Below, one piece after another: positions 28,014-36,182 of a stretch of DNA of 64,000 nt (position 1 is its first letter; the number at the start of each line of letters is the position of its first letter). Source of the stretch: Heyndrickxia camelliae (GTDB lineage: Bacteria; Bacillota; Bacilli; Bacillales; Bacillaceae_C); NCBI RefSeq assembly GCF_002844575.1, contig NZ_PIQO01000003.1:291979-355978 (forward strand), read 5' to 3'. The position numbers and the translations under genes are program-made. Under the pieces are notes generated by a model. That model was not told the DNA's origin. It saw only the letters and a list, made by a program, of their open reading frames with translations, and did no database searches.

Positions 28014-29021
28014 TTACCAGTTTCTAGGTTCTCCCCAAGCTAATGGATGACTAATATACTTAACAGATTTATCAAAAGTCATTGAGTTAAAGAAGTAAAT
28101 TTCTTTATCTGGAAAATAACTTCTAATTCTCTCAGAGGTAGCCTCTTTTCTATCTAAGTCATATATGCCATAAGCTATAACATCTACATTAGAATTTATT
28201 ATTGCATCTACTATATGTTTATCAGCAGATTCATTTAAATCATGACCATAGATTGTTAAATGCCCACTTATATCCCTTAAAGAGTTATAACAAAATCTTA
28301 AATACTTATTTGATTGTATTTGTTCTAACTTATCTTCCCATTTCCCTTCTGATACATAAAGAGGTATATTATTCTGCTCCATTGATTCAGTAACAGCATC
28401 AATTAAAAATTCATGTCCATTCTTTCTTACCTTTTCAATTACATTTTCCTCATTAACAAATAAATGTAATCCACCATGCAAGTAATATAAATTTAAGGAG
28501 TCATCATTTTTTTTAGGTGTAAAGTTTAAATAATATAAGCCATTTCTTCTAAAAAAGTCATTAATAGTCCTGTGTTGATTATGTAATTTAACATGTAGCC
28601 AATATGGAATAAGATCATAATTAGTAGTAAAAATACTATTAGTGAAAATACTGAAAGTATAATTAGTGTCAATTCCATTATTTAATTGAATATCAAAGTT
28701 ATTAGGATGGACATTAACAACTCCATTTATTAATGCTCTTTTAATTCTTTCATAACTTACAATAAGCTCATCAGTTTCATAACTAAATATTTTATTTATG
28801 CTTAAAGCTCTCTTTATGTTTTCTAAGACATACTCAAAGTTAGTTGTATGTAGTTCCTCAAATAATCTTCTATCTTTGTAATCAAGTGTCTCCCTTTGAT
28901 TTTCATACAGAGAAGAATAATTAAAATCTTTCCATAAACCTATTGAAAAACCATTTCCAATTAATAAATGCTCAGTTTTTATTTTTCCAGTTTCAAATAG
29001 TTCTTGGTAACTAGCTATCAT
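28014..29021 (-). CDS. DUF4917 / SIR2-like protein
   Basis: 335 residues with SIR2-fold landmarks: LLIGNGFSIG at residue 21 (nucleotide-binding GxGxS), FNYSSLYE, IFTTNYD near 130, YYLHGG near 170 and IYGHDLNESADKHI near 260. This layout fits DUF4917. SIR2-type proteins in defence loci bind or hydrolyse NAD+. No transmembrane segment. First gene of the two-gene operon with the RES protein. The ATG follows GAGGAG. Confidence 0.72.
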   Translation of the reverse strand: MIASYQELFETGKIKTEHLLIGNGFSIGLWKDFNYSSLYENQRETLDYKDRRLFEELHTTNFEYVLENIKRALSINKIFSYETDELIVSYERIKRALINGVVNVHPNNFDIQLNNGIDTNYTFSIFTNSIFTTNYDLIPYWLHVKLHNQHRTINDFFRRNGLYYLNFTPKKNDDSLNLYYLHGGLHLFVNEENVIEKVRKNGHEFLIDAVTESMEQNNIPLYVSEGKWEDKLEQIQSNKYLRFCYNSLRDISGHLTIYGHDLNESADKHIVDAIINSNVDVIAYGIYDLDRKEATSERIRSYFPDKEIYFFNSMTFDKSVKYISHPLAWGEPRNW

Positions 29022-29103
29022 AAATAATAATCTCCTCTATATGTTCTGTACCCATTTTATCTTAACAAAAAAGGATTGTTACACTCCACTCCTTAATTTA
29101 CTA

Positions 29104-29134
29104 TTATCATTATTTTCCATAAAAATATGATATA
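29104..29134 (+). promoter_or_regulatory. Putative promoter of the kinase gene
   Basis: A good TATAAT (29129-29134) preceded by TTATTTTCC near -35 lies in the 147-base divergent gap between the SIR2-like and kinase genes, about 35 bases before the start codon. By eye only. Confidence 0.45.
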
Positions 29135-29168
29135 ATTTCCTCATAAAAATTACCAAAGGAGCAATAAT

Positions 29169-30362
29169 ATGCCTACCATACAGGAAAACCTTTTAATATA
29201 TATAAAGAATAAAGTTGATGATCATTTTGAAAGATTTACATATGAAAATGTAAATAGATATATAGATTTTTATGAGGACATAAACTTTCCTGAATTTAAA
29301 GAGTTTTTTTCTTCATTTCACTTTTATCTTAATAAGTTATTTATATTCTTAAATGGTAAGTTAAAGAGCAATAGGCATTATAATGCCTATGAAAGTAGAC
29401 AATTAATGTTCTTAATTGATGAAATATATTCATTACAATCAACATTGAAAGATACAGAGTATTATTTTACTGTTATTCCATACTACAAAGGGATATTTGA
29501 TAAGTGTGAAAAATTTCTTGTTGAAAGTGGAGGGAGTGCTATCCCTCATGATTTTGAATTTATTCAATTGATTGATGCTGAGCCTATATTTACTTTTGAT
29601 ACTCAGGTATCCATATCAAGAGCTCATAAAAACATTTCATTCCCTACAAAAACAATTGGCACTGGTTCCTATGCCACTGTCCATAAATACAAAGATGATT
29701 ACTACAACAGGTTTTTTGTTATAAAAAAAGCAAAGAAAGATTTAACAAAAGATGAGTATGAAAGATTTAAGAGAGAATTTGAAGAAATGAAAAAGTTAAA
29801 TTCACCATATGTTATTGAGGTATATCACTTTGATGATGAAAAGCAGCAATATGTGATGGAATTTGCAGATGATACATTAGAATCATATATTTTAAAAAAT
29901 AATGGGACTATGGGAGTTAAAGAAAGAGTAAATCTAATTAGACAAATACTTAGGGCATTTAAATACATTAATAGTAAAGGTGTTTTACACAGAGATATAA
30001 GTACAAAAAATATATTGATTAAGAAATATGAGGGTTTAAATGTAATTAAGGTATCAGATTTTGGACTAGTCAAATTAGAGAACAGTGTATTAACTAACAA
30101 GAATACTACAATTAAAGGATATTTTAATGACCCTAAATTAGAGTTAATTGGCTTTGATAAATATACCATTTTCCATGAAACATATGCCTTAACCAGAATT
30201 GTCTATTTTGTAATGACTGGAAAAATCAAATTGGATTCTTATAAAAATAATGACTTTAAGAAATTTATTGAAAAGGGCATTGCAGATGACCCTTTCAGCA
30301 GATATAAGGATGTTCAAGAGTTGCAAGATGCTTTCAACAAATTAGTACCTACTCTATCCTAA
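29169..30362 (+). CDS. Eukaryotic-type Ser/Thr protein kinase
   Basis: 397 residues. An N-terminal helical region of about 155 residues has no recognised domain. It is followed by a kinase domain with glycine loop GTGSYATVHK, ATP-binding Lys in FVIKKAKK, catalytic loop HRDISTKNIL (Asp and Asn intact) and DFGLVKL. The catalytic set looks active. No transmembrane or PASTA part, so it is unlike housekeeping PrkC. It reads divergently from the SIR2-like/RES operon, which suggests a shared defence or stress role. Confidence 0.85.
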   Translation: MPTIQENLLIYIKNKVDDHFERFTYENVNRYIDFYEDINFPEFKEFFSSFHFYLNKLFIFLNGKLKSNRHYNAYESRQLMFLIDEIYSLQSTLKDTEYYFTVIPYYKGIFDKCEKFLVESGGSAIPHDFEFIQLIDAEPIFTFDTQVSISRAHKNISFPTKTIGTGSYATVHKYKDDYYNRFFVIKKAKKDLTKDEYERFKREFEEMKKLNSPYVIEVYHFDDEKQQYVMEFADDTLESYILKNNGTMGVKERVNLIRQILRAFKYINSKGVLHRDISTKNILIKKYEGLNVIKVSDFGLVKLENSVLTNKNTTIKGYFNDPKLELIGFDKYTIFHETYALTRIVYFVMTGKIKLDSYKNNDFKKFIEKGIADDPFSRYKDVQELQDAFNKLVPTLS

Positions 30363-30483
30363 GTGGGTACTTTTTATTTGTGAAATATTCAGGTTTTAGT
30401 TCTCCCTCTTTTTTTGTGCAATCTTTTTTAGGATTTTATAATTCTTGACCAAACCCTGAAACCCTTGTAAAATCAGCATTGAA

Positions 30484-30509
30484 AAGAGGATGAACTGTAT
30501 TTATTCCAT
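30484..30509. other. attR of element 1
   Basis: The arm AAGAGGATGAACTGT (30484-30498) lies on the element side and the core CCAT at 30506-30509. comGC 5' coding sequence starts immediately beyond. The arm is an imperfect inverted copy of the attL arm. Confidence 0.8.
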
Positions 30510-30658
30510 TTCACAAAAGCTTCGCATCCTTTATTATTAATATTTTTGCTATGTTTTGTGATATTTGGAATTGCTACAAATATTAATATCGTTATTATTA
30601 ATAAGACGACTAACATTTCTATTAATGTAAAGGCATTTTGATTTTTTACTAGTTTCAA
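30506..30658 (-). pseudogene. comGC: comGC 5' fragment, major pseudopilin
   Basis: Starts with ATG and the prepilin signature FTLIEMLVVLLIITILIFVA, continuing to NKGCEAFVKW, where element DNA takes over; the frame then stops after 12 foreign residues. The cut lies just after the first conserved Cys region. ComGC is the main subunit of the competence pseudopilus, so transformation should be lost unless the element excises. Confidence 0.92.
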
Positions 30659-30671
30659 ATGAAATACCCCC

Positions 30672-31739
30672 TTAAATCGAATTCATCATATCAAACATCG
30701 GCAGCATAATGGACATATAGACTGCCAGTACTAATAGTCCAATCATGCTAAACATAAGTGGCTGCAAAACTTTAAATACCTTTTCCATTTTTTCCTCTAT
30801 TTGACCAAGACAAAAGCGGCTATAATATTGCAATTCTTGGTCTAATCTGCCATTTTTTTCACCATGTTGGATAACAATAAATAACTGAGGATCATAGAAG
30901 GAAAACTTTGAAAGGGAATAGGAAAAGGAATAGCCTAATGTTAGATCTTTACGAATCAGTTCTGCTATATTCTTCACTAGTGGTCGGTAATGCTGTTGAG
31001 CCATACATTCTAATACCTCATTGATCGATAAACCACTATGCAGTAAGAAAGAACATTCCCTCGCTAAAAACTGACTATTCAACAATCGGGAATATGTCCG
31101 TATTACAGGTATTCGAGCAATCATTTCAGCTTTCTCAATAGTTGTTCTTTTTGAGAAAAAAACACTTGAAAGAAGGATAATCAAAAAAACATTTCCACTG
31201 AAAATTGTTACATAAAACGGCCCTTTCTCCATAAATTGAGTAAAAAAGCGAATAAATAGGGAAGGTTGATAATCCATGGAGGAATAGAGGTTAGCAAATT
31301 GTGTGAGTAATAGTGTTTTTAACATAAATAGTATAAGAATGAGAATCCCTATTAAAATCAATGGATATTGTAATAATTTAAGGATTGTCCTTCGTTCATT
31401 ATCTCTTTTAACTAAATAATTACCAGCTTCCTTGAAGGCCAATGCGATATTCCCATGCTTCTCAGCAAAAAACATTTGGGCACAAGCTTTTTTATCGAAT
31501 TGCTCTTCACTTAGAATTTCATGAATCGGAATTCCGTTTTGTAATTTCATTAACATTCTATGTGTATAATATTTTTGATCCACTCTTCCTAAAAAATCAA
31601 TGGCATCCGCTATTGAAAATCCATTCTGCAGCATATCACCGAGTCTATTTAAAAATATACCCTGCTCTTTCAAGGTTTGCTTGTTCCGTTTCAAAAACCC
31701 AGCGATTATACTCTTGTTTAGAGATATAACCAAGTGCAA
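30672..31739 (-). CDS. comGB: Competence type II secretion-like membrane protein ComGB
   Basis: A 355-residue GspF-family inner-membrane platform protein. Three hydrophobic segments (about residues 125-150, 175-195 and 330-350) and two GspF repeats are visible ([17 protein letters not shown] and [19 protein letters not shown]). It anchors pseudopilus assembly with the ComGA ATPase. Intact, but lying between two insertions and separated from the comG promoter. Overlaps the comGA 3' end by 95 bases. Confidence 0.92.
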   Translation of the reverse strand: MHLVISLNKSIIAGFLKRNKQTLKEQGIFLNRLGDMLQNGFSIADAIDFLGRVDQKYYTHRMLMKLQNGIPIHEILSEEQFDKKACAQMFFAEKHGNIALAFKEAGNYLVKRDNERRTILKLLQYPLILIGILILILFMLKTLLLTQFANLYSSMDYQPSLFIRFFTQFMEKGPFYVTIFSGNVFLIILLSSVFFSKRTTIEKAEMIARIPVIRTYSRLLNSQFLARECSFLLHSGLSINEVLECMAQQHYRPLVKNIAELIRKDLTLGYSFSYSLSKFSFYDPQLFIVIQHGEKNGRLDQELQYYSRFCLGQIEEKMEKVFKVLQPLMFSMIGLLVLAVYMSIMLPMFDMMNSI

Positions 31740-32160
31740 TCCCCTTTCGTAAAATTTCTCTTAACGTTACGTATTGATACGGTGTTTCTAAACCACTAGC
31801 CTCGTCTAATACACACTTCAATGACTTTCCATACAATAACTCATAAACAGCCGCTCTTCTTTTTTCGTGGTAGCGCGAACAGTATTTTGAACATCGATCC
31901 CCACAAAATGGACAGCTAAGCGTAACGAGTCGCTGTGCAGTTATGCCAATTAGTGTTTGCTCCAATTCCATTTGCTTAATCCCAAATTCTAATAATCGAT
32001 AAATTGCTCCTTTCGCATCTCTTGTATGCATAGTACTTAGAACTAAATGACCTGTTAATGCAGCCCGTACAGCAATTTCGGCGGTTTCATGGTCTCGAAT
32101 CTCACCAACAATTATAATATCTGGACTATACTCTATAAAAACTCTAGTTTCATCCGATTA
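31645..32160 (-). pseudogene. comGA: comGA 3' fragment, cut by prophage
   Basis: Encodes the C-terminal part of the traffic ATPase: [20 protein letters not shown] (Walker B region), the [14 protein letters not shown] box, and a zinc site with CPFCGD and two further Cys. The frame begins right after a TAA at about 32158, where homology to ComGA ends. The N-terminal two thirds, including Walker A, are missing here and presumably lie beyond the prophage. ComGA is essential for DNA uptake. Confidence 0.9.
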
Positions 32161-32200
32161 ACGATAAACTCAAAAATCCTTATATATCAACGGTTTTGAG
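32140..32200. other. Prophage attachment junction in comGA
   Basis: comGA similarity ends at about 32145-32160. Immediately inside, CTCAAAA and TTTTGAG (32169-32200) form a 7-bp inverted repeat about 17 bases apart, resembling integrase arm sites. The core cannot be defined because the other end is outside the window. Confidence 0.55.
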
Positions 32201-32265
32201 ACAAAACACCCCTCTTTTTATATATTTATACTCACCCTAGTTAACGCTACTGTGTGAGCATTTTG

Positions 32266-32297
32266 GTGGTCAAGTGGTCAATCGCTTGACCTTTTTT
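32266..32297 (+). terminator. Terminator at the prophage edge
   Basis: GGTCAAG / CTTGACC with a ten-base loop, then TTTTTTATTTATTT. Oriented to stop plus-strand transcription entering the prophage. Confidence 0.7.
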
Positions 32298-32299
32298 AT

Positions 32300-32914
32300 T
32301 TATTTAATGTAAATATGCAAATTTAATCCTTCTCCCCATTCTGCTAACCGTCTTTTTCTTAGTTCTGATTTCGTAAAGAAGATAATCTTTGGGTCATGAC
32401 CAAATTGCATTTTAAATGCTTCCTTCACTTCATAATATATTTGCAATTTCTTTTTGTTTTCTCCCATGCTTTGAACATTGTCAATTTCTACAAAGTGATG
32501 AACTCCTTTTTGATAAAAACGTGCATCCGGTCGAAAGTTTATCTCTTTATGACTTAAACCATCTTTTACTTTAACTTTTACTTGCGGTTCATTCTTCCAA
32601 TTATCCGGGCAACCAAGCAAGACATATAAATCATTTCTCATTAAGGTATGCTCGACATTCTGATTCCACTTCACATCTTTGGTTGATCCTATTAACTCCC
32701 TTCCTTCTTTGGTTAAGTAATAAATGTTTTCCACTATTCGTTTACATTGAATATACCCTTCCTCCTTTATTTCTTTGAGGATTCGATAAGCATTTTTCCC
32801 TCCTCCTAAGTTATGAATAGCTTGTAATTGACCTTTTGTTACAAATTCCAATTTATCCAAGGTCAATAGTATAGCTTCGTGTCTCTGTCTTTTTCTCTCG
32901 GTTTGGGGCAACAC
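32300..32914 (-). CDS. Replication-relaxation family protein
   Basis: A 204-residue protein with an N-terminal winged helix (LDKLEFVTKGQLQAIHNLGGGKNAYRILKEI, followed by a wing) and a C-terminal nuclease-like region (RPDARFYQKGVHHFVEIDN). It matches the replication-relaxation proteins paired with FtsK-like translocases in Bacillus phages and plasmids. It overlaps the FtsK-like gene by 62 bases, and expression is presumably coupled. It may prepare DNA for replication or transfer. Confidence 0.75.
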   Translation of the reverse strand: MLPQTERKRQRHEAILLTLDKLEFVTKGQLQAIHNLGGGKNAYRILKEIKEEGYIQCKRIVENIYYLTKEGRELIGSTKDVKWNQNVEHTLMRNDLYVLLGCPDNWKNEPQVKVKVKDGLSHKEINFRPDARFYQKGVHHFVEIDNVQSMGENKKKLQIYYEVKEAFKMQFGHDPKIIFFTKSELRKRRLAEWGEGLNLHIYIK

Positions 32915-34016
32915 GCATAAAACCTCCTAAACGCTCCATCATTTCTTTATCGCTGATGTAAGGGGATTGGAATTTCTTTAGTTCGTGAGTTTTGTATAAT
33001 CCTCTTCCGGGTATGTTAGATGGAAGTTTTTCTGCTCCTGTTTCATCAATGGCTACTTTGGAAGCATATCCAGCCGGCAAACGAAATGAAATCTTTCCAT
33101 CAGCATTCATTTTTACTTGTCTTGGCATACAGTCAGCAGTTGGATATTGAGTGCAATAAATTAATCTGTATCCTAATGCTCCAGCTACCCTTGCGACTTC
33201 GGATAGAACACGTTGGCAACCTTCTAATAGTTCCTTTTCTTCTTTACTCATGGAGGAATCGGGTGTGAGTTGTGCGGCTTCATCTACAATAATGAAAGTG
33301 CGGTTTTTGATTGGAGTGTCGATAATGTTAGACCATAAATTCTTGCGAAATATCGCTTCACGTTCTTTAATATTGTCATGGATGGTATTTAACATAATAG
33401 CAGCTTCTTCTTGATTGGTTGCTATGTCATTTACTTGTTGCAATTTGCGATAACGTTCAAACTCTAATCCTCCTTTTAGATCAATAATATAGAAAGAAAC
33501 TTCCTCGGGATGGTGTTCGATAAGATACGTCATGATGTTCTTAAGCATAACTGTTTTTCCAAATCGTGTAGTTCCTGCAATGGTCATATGTGGAGTTTTA
33601 TCATAATCATGATAGATAATATCCCTATGAGTTTTGCCTACTGGAATTCGCCACCCTTTAACGTCTGGAACGTCTTTATAAGGAAACATTTTAGGTAAGT
33701 CTTTATCGTACACGTATATATGAAGAAAATAGTTATATTCAATCTCTACAGGTTTCTTTAATGCTTCTTCAATGATAATGGCATCGTTTATAATTTCTTC
33801 ACTATGCAACCCTCTTGGTAATTTGTACACGTAACAGGTATAACCATCTCCTTTTTTCTTTTCTTTGAATGTTGGTACATACACTTTATCGTCCTCTTTG
33901 ACAAGCAACTCAAGACGATGAAAGCATGACTCAATAATCTTTCTTTCGTTCATTCTACTAGTTGGCATAAGCGCTACTGCCCCTATTGCGATTGGCGGTA
34001 TTAACCATTCTATCAT
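32853..34016 (-). CDS. FtsK/SpoIIIE-type DNA translocase of phage
   Basis: 387 residues with an N-terminal hydrophobic segment (about residues 5-17) and an FtsK/SpoIIIE ATPase domain. Walker A is GTTRFGKTVML near residue 148 (an unusual variant), Walker B is FIIVDEAAQLT near 245, and a later block reads LIYCTQYPTADCMPRQVK. Similar proteins occur in Bacillus phages and mobile elements next to replication-relaxation proteins. Good RBS AAGGAGGGG. Confidence 0.85.
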   Translation of the reverse strand: MIEWLIPPIAIGAVALMPTSRMNERKIIESCFHRLELLVKEDDKVYVPTFKEKKKGDGYTCYVYKLPRGLHSEEIINDAIIIEEALKKPVEIEYNYFLHIYVYDKDLPKMFPYKDVPDVKGWRIPVGKTHRDIIYHDYDKTPHMTIAGTTRFGKTVMLKNIMTYLIEHHPEEVSFYIIDLKGGLEFERYRKLQQVNDIATNQEEAAIMLNTIHDNIKEREAIFRKNLWSNIIDTPIKNRTFIIVDEAAQLTPDSSMSKEEKELLEGCQRVLSEVARVAGALGYRLIYCTQYPTADCMPRQVKMNADGKISFRLPAGYASKVAIDETGAEKLPSNIPGRGLYKTHELKKFQSPYISDKEMMERLGGFMRVAPNREKKTETRSYTIDLG

Positions 34017-34153
34017 GTGCGCCCCTCCTTGAAATTATCGAATCAGATAATGGAATTATCAATGAGATAATTGTTTTAAAATCAAACTACAAAATGGACA
34101 AAATAATAAAACAAGATATAAAGCAAAATAACTATATCCACTTACTATATCCA

Positions 34154-34405
34154 CTAGAAACCTATCGCTAAATATCGCATGAAAGGGTTCTTTAATATAA
34201 ACCATGCAATCATACCAAGGAATGTAGCGAACATGATTACCTTCACCATAGCATCGTTTATAGTTATCCCAAAGAACTTTTCTAGGACAATCACTCCAAG
34301 TAAAACAAGGGACATGCTACCGAAAAAGATATACCCTTCAACGATTGGTAAGGGAGTAAGTCCGACTGACATAAATTTTGTAAATGGTATCACTTCATAC
34401 GTCAT
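34154..34405 (-). CDS. Small membrane protein, 83 residues
   Basis: Two membrane helices (about residues 24-42 and 50-75). It overlaps the upstream 45-residue gene by four bases and precedes the FtsK-like gene, so it may belong to that module. RBS GAAGGAGG. Confidence 0.7.
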   Translation of the reverse strand: MTYEVIPFTKFMSVGLTPLPIVEGYIFFGSMSLVLLGVIVLEKFFGITINDAMVKVIMFATFLGMIAWFILKNPFMRYLAIGF

Positions 34406-34542
34406 GATAAATCCTCCTTCGATAAACTCATAGAAATACGGAATAGTAATAAAATCATCTCTCTATTACTCAACTTGTTTTCAAACTGAAAATCCACCAA
34501 CTTATCAATTAACTGCGCCATTTCAACATCTTTCGTCTCCAT
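34402..34542 (-). CDS. Small protein, 46 residues
   Basis: A soluble helical peptide (METKDVEMAQLIDKLVDFQF...). I choose the ATG at 34542 because AAAGGAGG lies seven bases upstream; the frame is open to 34584. First gene of the leftward FtsK operon. Confidence 0.65.
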   Translation of the reverse strand: METKDVEMAQLIDKLVDFQFENKLSNREMILLLFRISMSLSKEDLS

Positions 34543-34586
34543 GGATATACCTCCTTTTATATGTCTTGATATATAGATACGCAAAA

Positions 34587-34640
34587 CGTAAATAATAATG
34601 CAGGTACACGTAAATTAAATTTACGAAAGGAGAAAAGAAA
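34587..34640. promoter_or_regulatory. Divergent control region with a perfect palindrome
   Basis: CGTAAATTAAATTTACG (34609-34625) is a perfect 17-base palindrome. A half-site ACGTAAAT repeats at 34586-34593. It lies between the leftward FtsK operon and the rightward HTH gene, the expected place for that HTH protein to bind. Confidence 0.6.
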
Positions 34641-34667
34641 ATGATGTTGAATAGTTTTAACAGGTGA
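34641..34667 (+). CDS. Possible 8-codon leader ORF
   Basis: ATG ATG TTG ... AGG TGA after a strong AAAGGAG site. Its last codon AGG TGA forms the ribosome binding site of the HTH gene that starts four bases later. It may couple translation; it may equally be chance. Confidence 0.35.
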   Translation: MMLNSFNR

Positions 34668-34671
34668 TAAT

Positions 34672-34866
34672 ATGAAAAGCAAAATAGAAGAACTAATTAA
34701 AAATAGTGGATTGAAGAAAAATTTCATTGCCGATAAACTAAATGTAAGTGTTCATCAGTTAAGGAATTACGAAACAGGAAGAAGCTTAATCCCGATAGAT
34801 AAAGCTTATCTTTTAGCTGATTTATTAGGTGTAAAAGTAGATGATTTATACGAACGGAGTAAGTAA
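34672..34866 (+). CDS. XRE-family HTH regulator
   Basis: A 64-residue single-domain helix-turn-helix protein (KNFIADKLNVSVHQLRNYETG, then DKAYLLADLLGVKVDDLY). It is the only class of plus-strand gene in this part of the prophage together with the next two. Likely controls the adjacent divergent promoters through the palindrome at 34609. Confidence 0.85.
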   Translation: MKSKIEELIKNSGLKKNFIADKLNVSVHQLRNYETGRSLIPIDKAYLLADLLGVKVDDLYERSK

Positions 34867-34867
34867 A

Positions 34868-35149
34868 ATGCAAATACATATTCAGATTCATGTAAGAGAA
34901 AGTGGTGGAGGGATATTATTATTTACCAATCCACATGTGAAGAGAAAATATTTTAAGGTTGATCCAGATAGAGAAGCAGCAAAATGGGCATATGCGCGTA
35001 TTTATGAAGCAAGTATGGAGATGGGTGGACGATATCTTGAGATAGAAAAAGTGTTTTATAATGGTGACCGTAATATTACGGAGTTAGTAAAGGAAATGGA
35101 AGAAACGTTTGATTTATTTGAATGGAAACAAAAAGGATATATAAAGTAA
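34868..35149 (+). CDS. Unknown protein, 93 residues
   Basis: A small protein with an N-terminal strand (MQIHIQIHVRESGGG). The ATG lies just past the HTH stop codon, with GGAG upstream, so the two are coupled. No family recognised. Confidence 0.65.
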   Translation: MQIHIQIHVRESGGGILLFTNPHVKRKYFKVDPDREAAKWAYARIYEASMEMGGRYLEIEKVFYNGDRNITELVKEMEETFDLFEWKQKGYIK

Positions 35150-35161
35150 AGGGGGATGGGC

Positions 35162-35473
35162 ATGGATATTGTCGATATTATCGTAGATATAATGGGTTCC
35201 ATTGGCTACGGATTTATTATTTGGAATCTTGTTTATTGGCTTGTGAATGCTGCAACAAAATATAAGAAAGATACAATTGTTGTTTTGGTTTGGAGTTTTG
35301 TCATTTCGTTTATTTTCACTATTGTTGGTGGTTGGTTGTGGTATCCGCCAGCGTTATTATTTAACGCCCCGATCATTCTTTTGTTCTTTTTGTATGACTT
35401 TATAAAGGCGAATAAAAATAAAAAAAGAAAAAGCAGCCCCTCTCAATTGAGAAGGGCTTTCTTATTTATTTAA
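35162..35473 (+). CDS. Small membrane protein, 103 residues
   Basis: Two to three hydrophobic segments (about residues 12-30, 42-62 and 64-82) and a very basic C-terminus (KANKNKKRKSSPSQ). The ATG at 35162 follows AAAGGGGG. Third gene of the HTH operon; it could be a superinfection or lysogenic-conversion protein, which is a guess. Confidence 0.6.
   Translation: MDIVDIIVDIMGSIGYGFIIWNLVYWLVNAATKYKKDTIVVLVWSFVISFIFTIVGGWLWYPPALLFNAPIILLFFLYDFIKANKNKKRKSSPSQLRRAFLFI
35432..35465. terminator. Bidirectional terminator
   Basis: AGCCCCTCTC AATT GAGAAGGGCT with A/T flanks on both sides, between convergent genes. Confidence 0.75.
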
Positions 35474-36182
35474 CCTTTGCACCTGTACTTGGTGCAGCAT
35501 AAATATTCACTTTTCCAAAGTCGCGAGTTTGAATTGTATACACATCTTTCTGTGGATTTCCTAAGATTTCATACTCCAAACCACCGAACTTTTTAGGGTT
35601 GAGAAAACCTTTTTCATTTCCCTTAACTGGCGCTTTATTGGTTGGGTATACTCTCCAGGATGAAGCAGTCTTAGGGAGATACAACCTTTTTTTATTAGAA
35701 GGTTTTTTTGCTTTTGCACTTTGCTTCACTTCATCATATTGTGTTAGGTTATTATCTTCAATGACTTTAATTAGCTTATTTGCATAGTTTGGATCCGTAG
35801 CATATCCATCAGCTTGAACATTCTTTGCAGCTTTCTTATAATCCGTCTCACCTATTATGTTTTTGTATTTGTTTCTGTCCCACGATACTCCATTTACGTA
35901 TAAATTAGCAAGGTCACATAAAGATTCATACCATGATGGATATTTTCTAAACGCTGCATCCACTCTATAAGGTTTATTGCCTTTATATTCTGTGGTTTGC
36001 ATGGTTACAGATTGACCGTTATACGAGCCTTTTACACCGAATAAATTCTTCCCCTTAACAGCTAGTCCACTTTTACCATAGTTAGACTCTAAGCAGGCTT
36101 GAGCAATTACTAATGAAGCTAAAATGTTAAAATTCTTTTTAATTTGTTGTGCATGTGGAGCAATTTCGGAAATGAATGACAT
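35466..36182 (-). CDS. Endolysin, glucosaminidase type
   Basis: 238 residues. An N-terminal FlgJ/LytG-like N-acetylglucosaminidase domain shows ILASLVIAQACLESNYGKSG with the catalytic Glu near residue 32, GKNLFGVKG and YATDPNYANKLIKVI. After a Lys-rich linker comes a C-terminal SH3-like region. It cuts the glycan strands of host peptidoglycan at lysis. Overlaps the holin gene by one base. Confidence 0.9.
   Translation of the reverse strand: MSFISEIAPHAQQIKKNFNILASLVIAQACLESNYGKSGLAVKGKNLFGVKGSYNGQSVTMQTTEYKGNKPYRVDAAFRKYPSWYESLCDLANLYVNGVSWDRNKYKNIIGETDYKKAAKNVQADGYATDPNYANKLIKVIEDNNLTQYDEVKQSAKAKKPSNKKRLYLPKTASSWRVYPTNKAPVKGNEKGFLNPKKFGGLEYEILGNPQKDVYTIQTRDFGKVNIYAAPSTGAKVK

Larger units (their letters stand above)
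16606..30509. mobile_element. 13.9-kb integrated element in comGC (element 1)
   Basis: Bounded by a 4-bp shared core and inverted attP arms, and interrupting comGC exactly. It carries a large serine integrase next to attL, a resolvase-type recombinase, a Rep-like winged-helix protein with upstream repeats, AbiV-like, SIR2-like/RES and kinase genes, and many small unknown ORFs. There are no capsid, portal, terminase or conjugation genes, so it looks like an integrated plasmid-like or satellite-like element. Composition is extreme: I found one CG dinucleotide (17777) in the whole element, and arginine is coded by AGA/AGG. Flanking DNA is not like this. Confidence 0.9.
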
